The position numbers and the translations under genes are program-made. 46,771 bases of DNA from JAIVHA01 sp965367295. Lineage in GTDB: Bacteria > Pseudomonadota > Gammaproteobacteria > DSM-19610. The notes under the pieces were generated by a model. That model was given only the letters and a program-made list of their open reading frames with translations, did no database searches and was not told the origin of the DNA. Of the stretch, positions 34,987-43,453 are shown in pieces; the stretch's first letter is position 1, and every line of letters starts with the position of its first letter. The stretch spans positions 1 through 46,771 of the forward strand of contig CBDUHN010000028.1 of NCBI GenBank assembly GCA_965367295.1, read 5' to 3'.

Positions 34987-36000
34987 TCAACAGCCGGTGC
35001 GCCCGCTCACCCACTGGCGTAAGCGGTACAACGCACCCCTGGGAAATGGCCGGAAAGCCTTGTGCGTACGTATCGTAAGCGCTTCCTCCCGGCCGGGCTG
35101 ATAGAGCCTCCGGGCCCAGTGAGCACTCCAGGCGAAGATATTGTATTTATCCAGGACAAGCTGCCGCGCCTGCACAATCCTGGCTTCGAGATTTTGCTCC
35201 ACGGGGGAATCCAGCAGGCTGCGGATCTTCCGTTCGGCAGCTGCAAAATCATCACCATCGAGCCGTGCCAGGGAATCGGCCGGGAAGTATTCCTCGATAT
35301 TCGGACAGCCCAGGTACACCGGGAAGGCCCAGCCGAGATAGGCATCGGCCAGTTTTTCCGTCCAGTAATTCGGTGACTGGCTATTCTCCAGCACCAGATG
35401 GTAACGATACGGCAGGATGGCTTCCATCTTGTCATCAATAGGCTGAAACCCGCGACCGAAGTGCACGATGCGATCACCAAGCCGCTGCTTCAGGTATTCG
35501 AGCAGCGCCAGTCTTTTCCGTTGCCCAGGTGTAAAGGCTGCATCCGAACATACCACCGCAATCCGATTCTGCTTTGATGGATATTCCAGTGCAGCAAGGT
35601 AGTCATAACCATAGCGATAGGTTCTTGATGACATATCAAGACCCACATGCCAGTTCAGGCCCGGCGCATCCAGTATCACACCGGGATGCCGCGATAGCGC
35701 ATGGGTATCGACGATATGCCGAAACTGTTCGTAAAATTTTCGTGGATATACTTTTTTCTCGGGTGGCTCGCCGGCAATAAATAATGTGTTGCCGTATGCT
35801 GCGACAAAGCGATCCACTGGTCTTGCATTGGCCAGCACCACATAAAAATCAGCCTTACCCCCTGCCGGTGGATTGAGCGCGAAGGTACAGCCATTCCAGC
35901 CCATCCCACCTCCCGGCGTAAGCAACTCCATGCCTTGCGGGGCGATATCCATATTCAGCCGGATCATGAGTGCCCGTTCACCTTGCTGGCTTTCAGACAT
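34987..36000 (-). CDS. Second GT10 fucosyltransferase-family protein
   Basis: 337 aa. GT10 motif set: YRYHLVLEN (198-206), WTEKLADAYLG (213-223) and YLGCPNIEEYFP (229-240). The N-terminal acceptor region (MNPPAGG- and GWNGCTFALN-like) differs strongly from the neighbouring GT10, so the two probably use different acceptors and did not arise from a recent duplication. Start at 36000 with AGGAAA inside the end of the preceding GT11 gene, six bases away; Met12 is an alternative. Last gene of the ELM1-GT4-GT11-GT10 operon. Confidence 0.93.
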   Translation of the reverse strand: MSESQQGERALMIRLNMDIAPQGMELLTPGGGMGWNGCTFALNPPAGGKADFYVVLANARPVDRFVAAYGNTLFIAGEPPEKKVYPRKFYEQFRHIVDTHALSRHPGVILDAPGLNWHVGLDMSSRTYRYGYDYLAALEYPSKQNRIAVVCSDAAFTPGQRKRLALLEYLKQRLGDRIVHFGRGFQPIDDKMEAILPYRYHLVLENSQSPNYWTEKLADAYLGWAFPVYLGCPNIEEYFPADSLARLDGDDFAAAERKIRSLLDSPVEQNLEARIVQARQLVLDKYNIFAWSAHWARRLYQPGREEALTIRTHKAFRPFPRGALYRLRQWVSGRTGC

Positions 36001-36006
36001 GACCCG

Positions 36007-36894
36007 CTATTTCCTGTCAGGGTATTCGAGACTGGCGGGCACCCCATGCCAGCCTGGAGCCCTGACCAATGGCAGACCGGTAGGGTCCGGCGCCCATACT
36101 TTCCGTGTTCCATTCGCCGGGCCACCCAGCCATGCTCCCCACCAGCTGAACGAACTGTTCGCAATGATGGCGTGGCGGCAGCGGGACATCAGCCAGAGAT
36201 CCGTCATTTCATCGGTGGCATTGTAATGCTGGGATTCCACAGTCGCACCACCGAAATCCAGCTGATCCTGTGCCCAGCGAAGGTCATCTCCGAACAGCAC
36301 GAAAACCGGCGCATCAATTACGCTTCGCGCAGCATCAATGGCCTTCTGGTAGTAGTCCACCCCCAGCAGGGCCGCATAGTCGATCCGGCGGATATGCACG
36401 AATACCGAGTTACACTCCGCCAGTGCCGCACCTCTCTGGCACAGGGCCGGATCAGCGGGTGCGGGCGGTGCCAGTTCCAGGCGCAGCTGCTCTGCCATAT
36501 CGGCAAAATAGGCCTCATTCTGCCAGTATCCGAGCAGGGTCACCCGCGCACGCCGGGAACGGAACTGCCGAATTTGTGCGGGACTCGAATCCGCACGCTC
36601 CGCCACATAGGATTGCCATGGCTGCGGCAGAAACTTGTTAAGCGCACGAATCCACTTGTGCCTAAGGTGACGCAGATCAGGCGCAATGCGCCATGCCTCC
36701 GGCATCTCCTGTACCTGGATAGGAAACCGGTTCAATCGATAACAACGCCCATAGGCATCCGCGGTATAACCACGAACGGTATCCAGATAAAGCTGCCGTC
36801 CCATGCGTACTGCCATGGCCCGGGCGGCAGCATATATGAACAACTGGTTACCGAGGCCACCCTTCACAATGGCGATCACCACACCATCATTCAT
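36007..36894 (-). CDS. Glycosyltransferase family 11 (alpha-1,2-fucosyltransferase family)
   Basis: 295 aa. GGLGNQLFIYAAARA at the N-terminus, FVHIRRIDY in the middle (the HxRRxD peptide that binds GDP-fucose) and NSSFSWWGAWL near the C-terminus are the three GT11 motifs. Members add alpha-1,2-fucose, for example FutC of Helicobacter. Start at 36894 has GGAG nine bases upstream and lies 28 bases after the GT4 stop. Together with the two GT10 genes it makes three fucosyltransferase-type genes in 3 kb. No gmd or fcl genes for GDP-fucose are in the window. Confidence 0.95.
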   Translation of the reverse strand: MNDGVVIAIVKGGLGNQLFIYAAARAMAVRMGRQLYLDTVRGYTADAYGRCYRLNRFPIQVQEMPEAWRIAPDLRHLRHKWIRALNKFLPQPWQSYVAERADSSPAQIRQFRSRRARVTLLGYWQNEAYFADMAEQLRLELAPPAPADPALCQRGAALAECNSVFVHIRRIDYAALLGVDYYQKAIDAARSVIDAPVFVLFGDDLRWAQDQLDFGGATVESQHYNATDEMTDLWLMSRCRHAIIANSSFSWWGAWLGGPANGTRKVWAPDPTGLPLVRAPGWHGVPASLEYPDRK

Positions 36895-36922
36895 CGCGTG
36901 CGCTCCAGGCAAACCATCAGCC

Positions 36923-38056
36923 TTATCCACGCGCACTGCCTGCATCCGCCAGCCCCTGGTACAGCCCCAGGGTCCCGTCCAGCATCCCCTGCAGGTCATA
37001 GGCATGGGTCGGCGGCACCTCCGGGCGCTGTTCATAAATCGCCATCACGGCCGCCTGCAAGGCCGCCATATCACCCAGCGGTACCCGGCCCTGGGGAAAC
37101 AGGTCGGCCAGGATCTCGCCCACCCCGCCATGGTCATAGCCCAGCACCGGTACACCCATATGCAGGGCCTCCAGCACGGTGCGGCCAAAGGACTCCGGCT
37201 TGCCGGACAGGGACAACACCACGTTGGAGGCGGCGTAGATATCGCGCACGTCCATGCGATGACCGGTGAAGGTGATGCGCTCGTCAAGGCCGCGCCGGGT
37301 GATCTCGTCGCGCAGCTCCTGCGCATAGCGTTTGCGGCGCGGGTCTTCGCCACCGACGATCAGGCCGTGCACCGGCAGGCCGTCCGCCAGTAACCGTTCC
37401 ATCAGCTGGATGAATTCCCGATGCCCCTTGAGCCGGGTCAGCCGCCCGGGCAGGGTGATGACAAAACGCTCCAGCAGGAAGGGGTACTGATCAAACCAGC
37501 GCTGGTACCAGGAATCAGCCGGCCGGTAGTGATGTGGAAACACCGCCGGATCCACCCCCCGGTAGATCAGTTCGATGCGGCCCGGGTCCACCCGTGGATA
37601 GTGCTGCAGGATATAGTTACGCGCGGTTTCGGAGACGGCGATCACTTTCTCGCCTTTGGTCATCACCGCGCTGTAGCGGCTCACCGAATACAGGCCGTGC
37701 ACGGTGGTGACAAAGCGTGGGCGACTGGCCTCGGGCATCCCCTTCCAGGCCAGCCAGGCAATCCAGGCCGGCATACGTGAACGTGCGTGCAGGATGTCCA
37801 CCTGCTGCTCCTGCAGGAATCGGCGCAGCCGGCGCACATAACGCAGGGTCCACAGCGATTTTTGGCCAATGGGCCATTGCAGATGACGGCTGCCCTGCCC
37901 CGTCAGCCGCGACTCCAGTTGTCCGCCGGCGGAGATCACCCAGGACTGATGCCCGCGCCGCACCAGCTCCTGCGCCACCTCCAGCGTGCCGCGCTCCACA
38001 CCACCGCCCTCCAGGGCGGGTAGCACCTGCACTACCGTGAGCGGTCGTTCAGCCAT
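36923..38056 (-). CDS. Glycosyltransferase family 4
   Basis: 377 aa, GT-B fold. VVQVLPALEGGGVERGTLEV at the N-terminus, VAVSETARNYIL, IELIYRGVDPAVF, LPGRLTRLKGHREFI and the EX7E motif in PESFGRTVLEALHMG are typical of retaining GT4 enzymes of lipopolysaccharide and capsule loci. The donor sugar is unknown. Start at 38056 overlaps the upstream ELM1-like gene by 25 bases, so the genes are translated together. Confidence 0.93.
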   Translation of the reverse strand: MAERPLTVVQVLPALEGGGVERGTLEVAQELVRRGHQSWVISAGGQLESRLTGQGSRHLQWPIGQKSLWTLRYVRRLRRFLQEQQVDILHARSRMPAWIAWLAWKGMPEASRPRFVTTVHGLYSVSRYSAVMTKGEKVIAVSETARNYILQHYPRVDPGRIELIYRGVDPAVFPHHYRPADSWYQRWFDQYPFLLERFVITLPGRLTRLKGHREFIQLMERLLADGLPVHGLIVGGEDPRRKRYAQELRDEITRRGLDERITFTGHRMDVRDIYAASNVVLSLSGKPESFGRTVLEALHMGVPVLGYDHGGVGEILADLFPQGRVPLGDMAALQAAVMAIYEQRPEVPPTHAYDLQGMLDGTLGLYQGLADAGSARG

Positions 38057-38973
38057 TGTTCCCGAATCCAGGCGGCGCAACGCTGCGCCTCATTGAAAGA
38101 CTGCGGCAGCGGATACTGTCCCTGCTGTTGCCACGTCGCGAAATCCACTACACGCTTCCCTTCGATCAATTGCTGCAGGCCACGGCTCACCCGCCCCGCT
38201 TTTTTTTCCTGTACTGGCAGTATGCCCACGGCCCCACCCGCAGTGAGCGCTTCATACACCATGGACACACTGTCCGCCGTCACCCACACCACCGCCGCCT
38301 GCGCCAGTTGTTCCGGCAGCCAGTCCGCATCGGTCTGTTCCCAGGGCACCAGTTCCAGCCGGCCCTGCGCCTGCGCCAGTAACGGCGCCAACCCGGCACC
38401 CCAGGATGCCGGCGTACGTCGCGAAGTCGTCATGCGCCAGTGGCGCTGCGACTCCCGCTCCAGCAACGTCTGCACACAGCGCCGCAGGGGTTCTTCCTGC
38501 CAGCGGTGGTGCTTCGAGGGTCCGCCAACCAGGATCAGCCCCAACCCGGGCTGTTTCTCACCAGCGGGCCGAACACGATTCAGGACCCCCTGCGTGACCA
38601 GCACATTGGGTGCAGCCACGGGGTTGTCATGCTGCGGAATCAGGCACAGGTCGAACCAGCGCAGCGGCAGACTGGGCTGCATCAGCACCAGGATACGTCC
38701 CCCCCGCGCCCGGCGTGCCGCCAGCATGGGCAGGTGCGTGGCATGCCCCGCACCGATGATAAATTGCGGGTCGGGCAAGCCGGTGCCGGCGGGGAAACGC
38801 CTGCCCAGCCAATGCCCAAGGGCGGCCAGCCTGGACTCCGCCGCCAGCTCATGGACCTCAAGGGGAAACAGCTCCGCCAGTGCCTGAACCAGGCCGGCGC
38901 TTTGATTTTCATGGCCGGGCTTGCCATCCCGGAAACGCCAGATCACCAGGGGCGTTGTGCTCCGCTCCGCCAT
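38032..38973 (-). CDS. ELM1/GtrOC-like family protein
   Basis: 313 aa, cytoplasmic. Opens with VIWRFRDGKPGHENQSAGLV and continues with IGAGHATHLPMLAARRARG and later VWVTADSVSMVYEALTAG and EKKAGRVSRG, the pattern of proteins labelled mitochondrial fission ELM1 family, a GT-B-like group whose bacterial members are found in surface-glycan operons. So it is probably a glycosyltransferase in spite of its name. Strong AGAGGGAG before ATG 38973. It is the first gene of the minus-strand operon that ends with GT10. Confidence 0.88.
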   Translation of the reverse strand: MAERSTTPLVIWRFRDGKPGHENQSAGLVQALAELFPLEVHELAAESRLAALGHWLGRRFPAGTGLPDPQFIIGAGHATHLPMLAARRARGGRILVLMQPSLPLRWFDLCLIPQHDNPVAAPNVLVTQGVLNRVRPAGEKQPGLGLILVGGPSKHHRWQEEPLRRCVQTLLERESQRHWRMTTSRRTPASWGAGLAPLLAQAQGRLELVPWEQTDADWLPEQLAQAAVVWVTADSVSMVYEALTAGGAVGILPVQEKKAGRVSRGLQQLIEGKRVVDFATWQQQGQYPLPQSFNEAQRCAAWIREQWLNDRSR

Positions 38974-39113
38974 GCGACTCCCTCTACCCCCTCACCCGGG
39001 GAGCGAGGACCGACCTTGTGGTGAGTGGGTTTCCCTCTGCCTGTTCCAGGGAGAGGAGGAACACGCGTTCCCGATGCTTCGGTTGATCGATACCGACAGC
39101 GCCGCTCGGGCCA

Positions 39114-39332
39114 TCAACCTTTCAACACATAATCGGCGCCGCAGTAAGGACACTTGGCCTGGCCGGTCTTCTCGATGGGCAGGTAGACCCGTGGATGGGA
39201 ATTCCACAGGCTCATGCCGTCCAGCGGACAGTGCAGCGGCAGGTCCGCTGCCGTCACTTCGTAGCGATTTTCCGCATTGGCCTGGATGTACTGGCCACTT
39301 CCCGCCTCGGCGGCGGTATTCGGATTTGGCAT
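39114..39332 (-). CDS. Small zf-CHCC zinc-finger protein
   Basis: 72 aa. The zinc site is C35 (LHCPLDG), H46 (NSHPRVYLP), C61 and C64 (KCPYCGADY), the C-H-C-C pattern of the zf-CHCC family, which also covers the NDUFS6 subunit of complex I. The bacterial stand-alone form is common and of unknown role. Start at 39332, with AAGGAGGG upstream, fits the short family length. It lies between ilvE and the glycan operon on the same strand; a dispersed palindrome separates it from ilvE. Confidence 0.9.
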   Translation of the reverse strand: MPNPNTAAEAGSGQYIQANAENRYEVTAADLPLHCPLDGMSLWNSHPRVYLPIEKTGQAKCPYCGADYVLKG

Positions 39333-39406
39333 GTTGGAGCCCTCCTTTATTGTGTAATCCAAGCCGGCTGTGGCGAATACAGGCTTGGCGGTACCCGCAG
39401 GAAAAT

Positions 39407-39426
39407 CGTCCGAATTCATTCGGGCG
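39407..39426. repeat. Dispersed palindrome, copy 6
   Basis: CGTCCGAATTCATTCGGGCG, with the TTCA centre, between zf-CHCC and ilvE. Confidence 0.75.
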
Positions 39427-39439
39427 GCCAGCCAAAAGC

Positions 39440-40363
39440 TTACTTCACCAGCGTCAGCCAGTCCGGGTGGGACACACAACGCCCATGCACGTAATCGAAA
39501 TACTTCGCCTGCAGTTTTTCGGTAATGGGGCCGCGGCTGCCGCTACCGATGGCGCGGTTGTCCAGTTCGCGTATCGGCGTGACTTCCGCCGCCGTGCCGG
39601 TGAAGAAGGCTTCGTCGGCCACGTAGACCTCGTCGCGGGTGATGCGTTTTTCCCGCACCTCCAGCCCTTCTTCCCTGGCGATATGCATCAGGGTGTCACG
39701 GGTGATGCCTTCCAGCGCCGAGGTGAGATCCGGCGTGTACAGCACGCCGTCGCGCACGATGAAGATATTCTCGCCGCTGCCTTCGGCCACGAAACCGTCC
39801 ACGTCCAGCAACAGCGCCTCATCATAACCATCGGTAAGCGCCTCGTTGAGCGCCAGCATGGAGTTCATGTAATTGCCGTTGGCCTTGGCCTTGCACATGG
39901 TGATGTTCACATGATGACGACTGAAGGACGAGGTACGGATGCGGATGCCCTTGGTCATGTTCTCTTCACCCAGATAGGCGCCCCAGTTCCAGGCCGCCAC
40001 GATGACATGGGTCTTGAGATTGTCGGCGCGCAGGCCCATGCCTTCGGAACCATAGAAGCACATGGGGCGCAGGTAGGCGCTTTCGAGGTTGTTCTCGCGC
40101 ACCACGGTGCGTTGCGCCTCGTTGAGGGTGTCCTGGTCGTAGGGCATGTCCATCTTGAGGATATGCGCGGACCGGAACAGGCGCCGGGTGTGATCGGCCA
40201 GACGAAAGATGGCGGTACCCTGTTCGGCCTTGTAGGCGCGCACGCCCTCGAACACACCCATGCCGTAATGCAGGGTATGGGTCAGCACATGGGTGGTGGC
40301 CTCACGCCAGGGCACCAGTTTGCCGTCCATCCAGATGACGCCGTCACGGTCAGCCATCGACAT
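39440..40363 (-). CDS. ilvE: Branched-chain amino acid aminotransferase
   Basis: 307 aa, class IV PLP enzyme making Val, Leu and Ile from their keto acids. The PLP lysine is K160 (CKAKANGNYMNS); VFEGVRAY, VAEGSGENIF, GITRDTL and FFTGTAAEVTPI are the class signatures. Start at ATG 40363 with AGGAGATG upstream. Downstream of the glnE stop by 85 bases on the same strand. A single metabolic gene; nothing else of the ilv pathway is nearby. Confidence 0.97.
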   Translation of the reverse strand: MSMADRDGVIWMDGKLVPWREATTHVLTHTLHYGMGVFEGVRAYKAEQGTAIFRLADHTRRLFRSAHILKMDMPYDQDTLNEAQRTVVRENNLESAYLRPMCFYGSEGMGLRADNLKTHVIVAAWNWGAYLGEENMTKGIRIRTSSFSRHHVNITMCKAKANGNYMNSMLALNEALTDGYDEALLLDVDGFVAEGSGENIFIVRDGVLYTPDLTSALEGITRDTLMHIAREEGLEVREKRITRDEVYVADEAFFTGTAAEVTPIRELDNRAIGSGSRGPITEKLQAKYFDYVHGRCVSHPDWLTLVK

Positions 40364-40448
40364 AGTTACATCTCCTAAAACAATTCAGTGGCCCGAATCA
40401 ATCCGGACCTGCGGGATTTCAGTTTCCAGCGGCGGCGGGGCACGGCCG

Positions 40449-43355
40449 TCAGGCCTCCAGCAATCGCTGCCAGACACGGGTCACACAGGCGCGTTCCGCG
40501 GTGAACTCGCTATCATCCACATCCGCTGAAGTACCCTGCAGGCTCAGACGATGCACACGGGCCCGGTAGGCCTTATAGGCTTCCTGCAGACAGGTGACGT
40601 CCTTCAGGGGGAGCAGGCCTTCGCGCGCGAAGCTATCCAGCAGGCGCATGTTATCCGTGTAATCAAGCAAATCCGGGCGCTTATGGGACCACGCCAAAAG
40701 TCCATATTGGACCACAAATTCAATATCGGCGATACCTCCCGGGTCCTGCTTGAGGCCGAAACGGCCAGCCGTACGGGAACCGAGTTCCTGGCGCATGCGC
40801 TCACGCATATCGCGCACCGCCGTGCGCAATTCCGCCGTCTTGCGCGGCCGCGCCAGCACGGCACGACGGATGGTCTCGAAACGTTCGGCAATGGCCGGGT
40901 CCCCGGCGACGGGACGGGCACGCACCAGCGCCTGGTGTTCCCAGGTCCAGGCATCCTGCTGCTGGTATTCATCGAAGGCCTGCACATTGGGCACCAGTTG
41001 CCCGGCGGCCCCGCTGGGCCGCAGCCGCATGTCCACCTCGTAGAGCACACCGGAAGGCGTGAGGGTCTCCAGCATGTGAATGATGCGCTGGCCCAGACGG
41101 GCAAAAAAGGTTTCGTTATGGATGCGCTTCTCACCATTGGTGAACTGCGCATCGCCTTCGCCGTCGTGCAGGAACACCAGGTCCAGATCGGATCCGTATC
41201 CCAGTTCGATACCCCCCAGCTTGCCATAGGCAATGATGCCGAAACCGGCTCGCAGCCAGCGCTTGCCACGCAGGTAACCGGGTTCACCGTGCTTGCCGAC
41301 CATCAGGTCCCAGGCGATCTGCAGCACCTTGCGCAGCACCACCTCGGCGATCTCCGTCAATTCATCGCTGACCACCATCAGCGGCAGCGCACCGGTGATA
41401 TCCGCGGCCGCCACCCGCAGCACAGTCATCTGCTGGAAATGGCGCAACGCCTCCATCTGCTGCTCCAGGTCATCGGGTGCAACCGCCGCGAACTGGTCCA
41501 CCAGTTCCCGCTCCAGGGCCTCGCGGGTCATGGGCTGGTACAGGGTGCGCGGATCCAGCAACTCGTCCAGCAACAGCGGGTGCTGCGCCAGTTGCTCCGC
41601 CAGCCAGGGGCTGGCGGAACACAGTCGCACCAGCTGGGACAGCACCATCGGGCTTTCCACCAGCAGGGTCAGGTAGGTGGTGCGGCCGGCGATCTCTTCC
41701 AGCAGGCGTGCCAGCCGGGTGAAGGTTTCGCTGGGAGATTCCTGTTCCGCAGCGGCATGCAGCAGCAACGGCAACAGGCGTCGCAACTGGGCGCGCCCCC
41801 GCGTGCCGGCAAACCGCATGGCACTGCCGGTGCGCAGATCTTCGAGCCAGCGTGCCGTTTCCGCCGGCTCGTCAAAACCGTGTCGTTGCAACAGGTCTTC
41901 GATGGCATCCGCCGCCACCTCCCCGGCACACAGGGCATCCAGCTCGTCCCTGCGACTGACATCATCCGCCGTCTCGCCAAGCTGCGGCGCGGCGAATACC
42001 TGCTGGAAATGCTCGTGCACCAGCCGCCGGTGCCGCTGCAAATCACGCTGAAATCCCGGCCAGTCCGCATAACCCATGCTGAAAGCCAGCCGCGCCCGCT
42101 CGTCAGCATCGGCGGGCAACCGGTGGGCCTGTTCGTCACGCACTTCCTGCAGCCGGTTTTCAGTGCGGCGCAGAAACCCGTAGGCCTTGATCAATTGCTG
42201 AGCAATAAAGGCCGGCAGCAGCTCCATTTCGGCCAGCGTGCGCAGGATGGGCTGCAATTCCCGCTGCCGCAGGCGTACTTCGCGCCCCCCGCGTACCAAC
42301 TGGAAGGCCTGGGCGATGAACTCCACTTCGCGGATGCCGCCGGGCCCCAGCTTGATGTTGTCCTGGTGGCCCTTGCGCTCGATCTCACGTTCGATCTGCA
42401 CCTTGAGATCACGCAGGGATTCGAAGGCACTGAAATCCAGATAACGGCGATAGACAAAGGGCCGCAACAGCGCCATCAGCTCCTCACCCTCGGCGGGATC
42501 ACCCGCCATCGGCCGCGCCTTGATCATGGCATAGCGTTCCCATTCCCGGCCCTGGGACTGGTAGTAGTCCTCCATGGCACTGAAGCTCATGGCCAGCGGA
42601 CCGCTGCCACCGAACGGGCGCAAGCGCATGTCGACCCGGAACACCATGCCGTCGGCAGTGGCATCATCCAGCGCCTGGATCAATTGCTGGCCGAGACGGG
42701 AAAAGAATTCCTCATGGCTGATACCGTTGCGACGCCGGGTCTCGCCGGCCTCACGGTAGGCGAAGATGAGGTCGATGTCCGACGAGAAATTCAGTTCACG
42801 GGCGCCCAGCTTGCCCATACCCAGCACTACCAGCGACAGCGGCCGACCATCACTGCCTTTGGGCTGGCCATACTGTTTCACCGCCCAGCCCTGCAGGATC
42901 TGCAGGGCGTTCTGCACGCAGGCATCGGCCAGGCCGGACAGGTCGCGCAGCACCTCGTCGAGCCCTGCCCAGCCAGCCAGGTCGCGCCAGGCAATGCGCA
43001 CCATCTCGCGGCGGCGAATGATTCGCAGTCGCTCCGCCAGCGCGTACTCGTCCTCCACGCCCGCCAGCTGCCGGGCCAGCCTGGCCGGTAGTTCATCGGG
43101 TGCGTAGTCCGCCAGCAGATCGCCGGTTGCCAGCAGCTCCGCCAGCAGTTCCGGGTGGCGGATGCAGCTCTCCGCAACGAATTCACTCCCGGCGAACACC
43201 CGCAGCAGCACCGCCACCAGGTCCGCCTGTCGCACCGCGCGGACCCCTTCCTCCTCCGCGGCCTCGCAATAGCGGGCGTACTGGGCCTGCACAGCCTCCA
43301 GAAGGCCTTCCGGTATGGCGGTGCGCGTGGGTGCCGCAGGTTTTGTCTTCAACAT
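40449..43355 (-). CDS. glnE: Bifunctional glutamine-synthetase adenylyltransferase/deadenylase
   Basis: 968 aa against about 946 in E. coli. It attaches and removes AMP on glutamine synthetase under control of PII and glutamine. There are two nucleotidyltransferase domains, each with the metal-binding GSDxD-type motif: SSDIDLIF (191-198), which by position is the deadenylylase, and GSDLDLVFLH (721-730), the adenylylase. The matching VDMRLRP motif follows each. Start at ATG 43355 (MLKTKPAAPT); the open frame continues 96 bases upstream without resemblance. It diverges from pilU with about 100 bases between. Confidence 0.97.
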   Translation of the reverse strand: MLKTKPAAPTRTAIPEGLLEAVQAQYARYCEAAEEEGVRAVRQADLVAVLLRVFAGSEFVAESCIRHPELLAELLATGDLLADYAPDELPARLARQLAGVEDEYALAERLRIIRRREMVRIAWRDLAGWAGLDEVLRDLSGLADACVQNALQILQGWAVKQYGQPKGSDGRPLSLVVLGMGKLGARELNFSSDIDLIFAYREAGETRRRNGISHEEFFSRLGQQLIQALDDATADGMVFRVDMRLRPFGGSGPLAMSFSAMEDYYQSQGREWERYAMIKARPMAGDPAEGEELMALLRPFVYRRYLDFSAFESLRDLKVQIEREIERKGHQDNIKLGPGGIREVEFIAQAFQLVRGGREVRLRQRELQPILRTLAEMELLPAFIAQQLIKAYGFLRRTENRLQEVRDEQAHRLPADADERARLAFSMGYADWPGFQRDLQRHRRLVHEHFQQVFAAPQLGETADDVSRRDELDALCAGEVAADAIEDLLQRHGFDEPAETARWLEDLRTGSAMRFAGTRGRAQLRRLLPLLLHAAAEQESPSETFTRLARLLEEIAGRTTYLTLLVESPMVLSQLVRLCSASPWLAEQLAQHPLLLDELLDPRTLYQPMTREALERELVDQFAAVAPDDLEQQMEALRHFQQMTVLRVAAADITGALPLMVVSDELTEIAEVVLRKVLQIAWDLMVGKHGEPGYLRGKRWLRAGFGIIAYGKLGGIELGYGSDLDLVFLHDGEGDAQFTNGEKRIHNETFFARLGQRIIHMLETLTPSGVLYEVDMRLRPSGAAGQLVPNVQAFDEYQQQDAWTWEHQALVRARPVAGDPAIAERFETIRRAVLARPRKTAELRTAVRDMRERMRQELGSRTAGRFGLKQDPGGIADIEFVVQYGLLAWSHKRPDLLDYTDNMRLLDSFAREGLLPLKDVTCLQEAYKAYRARVHRLSLQGTSADVDDSEFTAERACVTRVWQRLLEA

Positions 43356-43453
43356 GTGAACAGGTACCGGTTTTCGGGTTCCGCAGTTTAAGGCTTTCGG
43401 GAAAACGCCGAAACCTTCAGGAATCAGCAGGCGGTAACCCTCGAGGAGCAAGC

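Noticed and set aside
40551..43091. Plus-strand open frame of 846 codons opposite glnE
   Set aside because: Antisense of glnE; composition is His/Gln/Gly-rich and no domain is visible, while glnE has both catalytic motifs.
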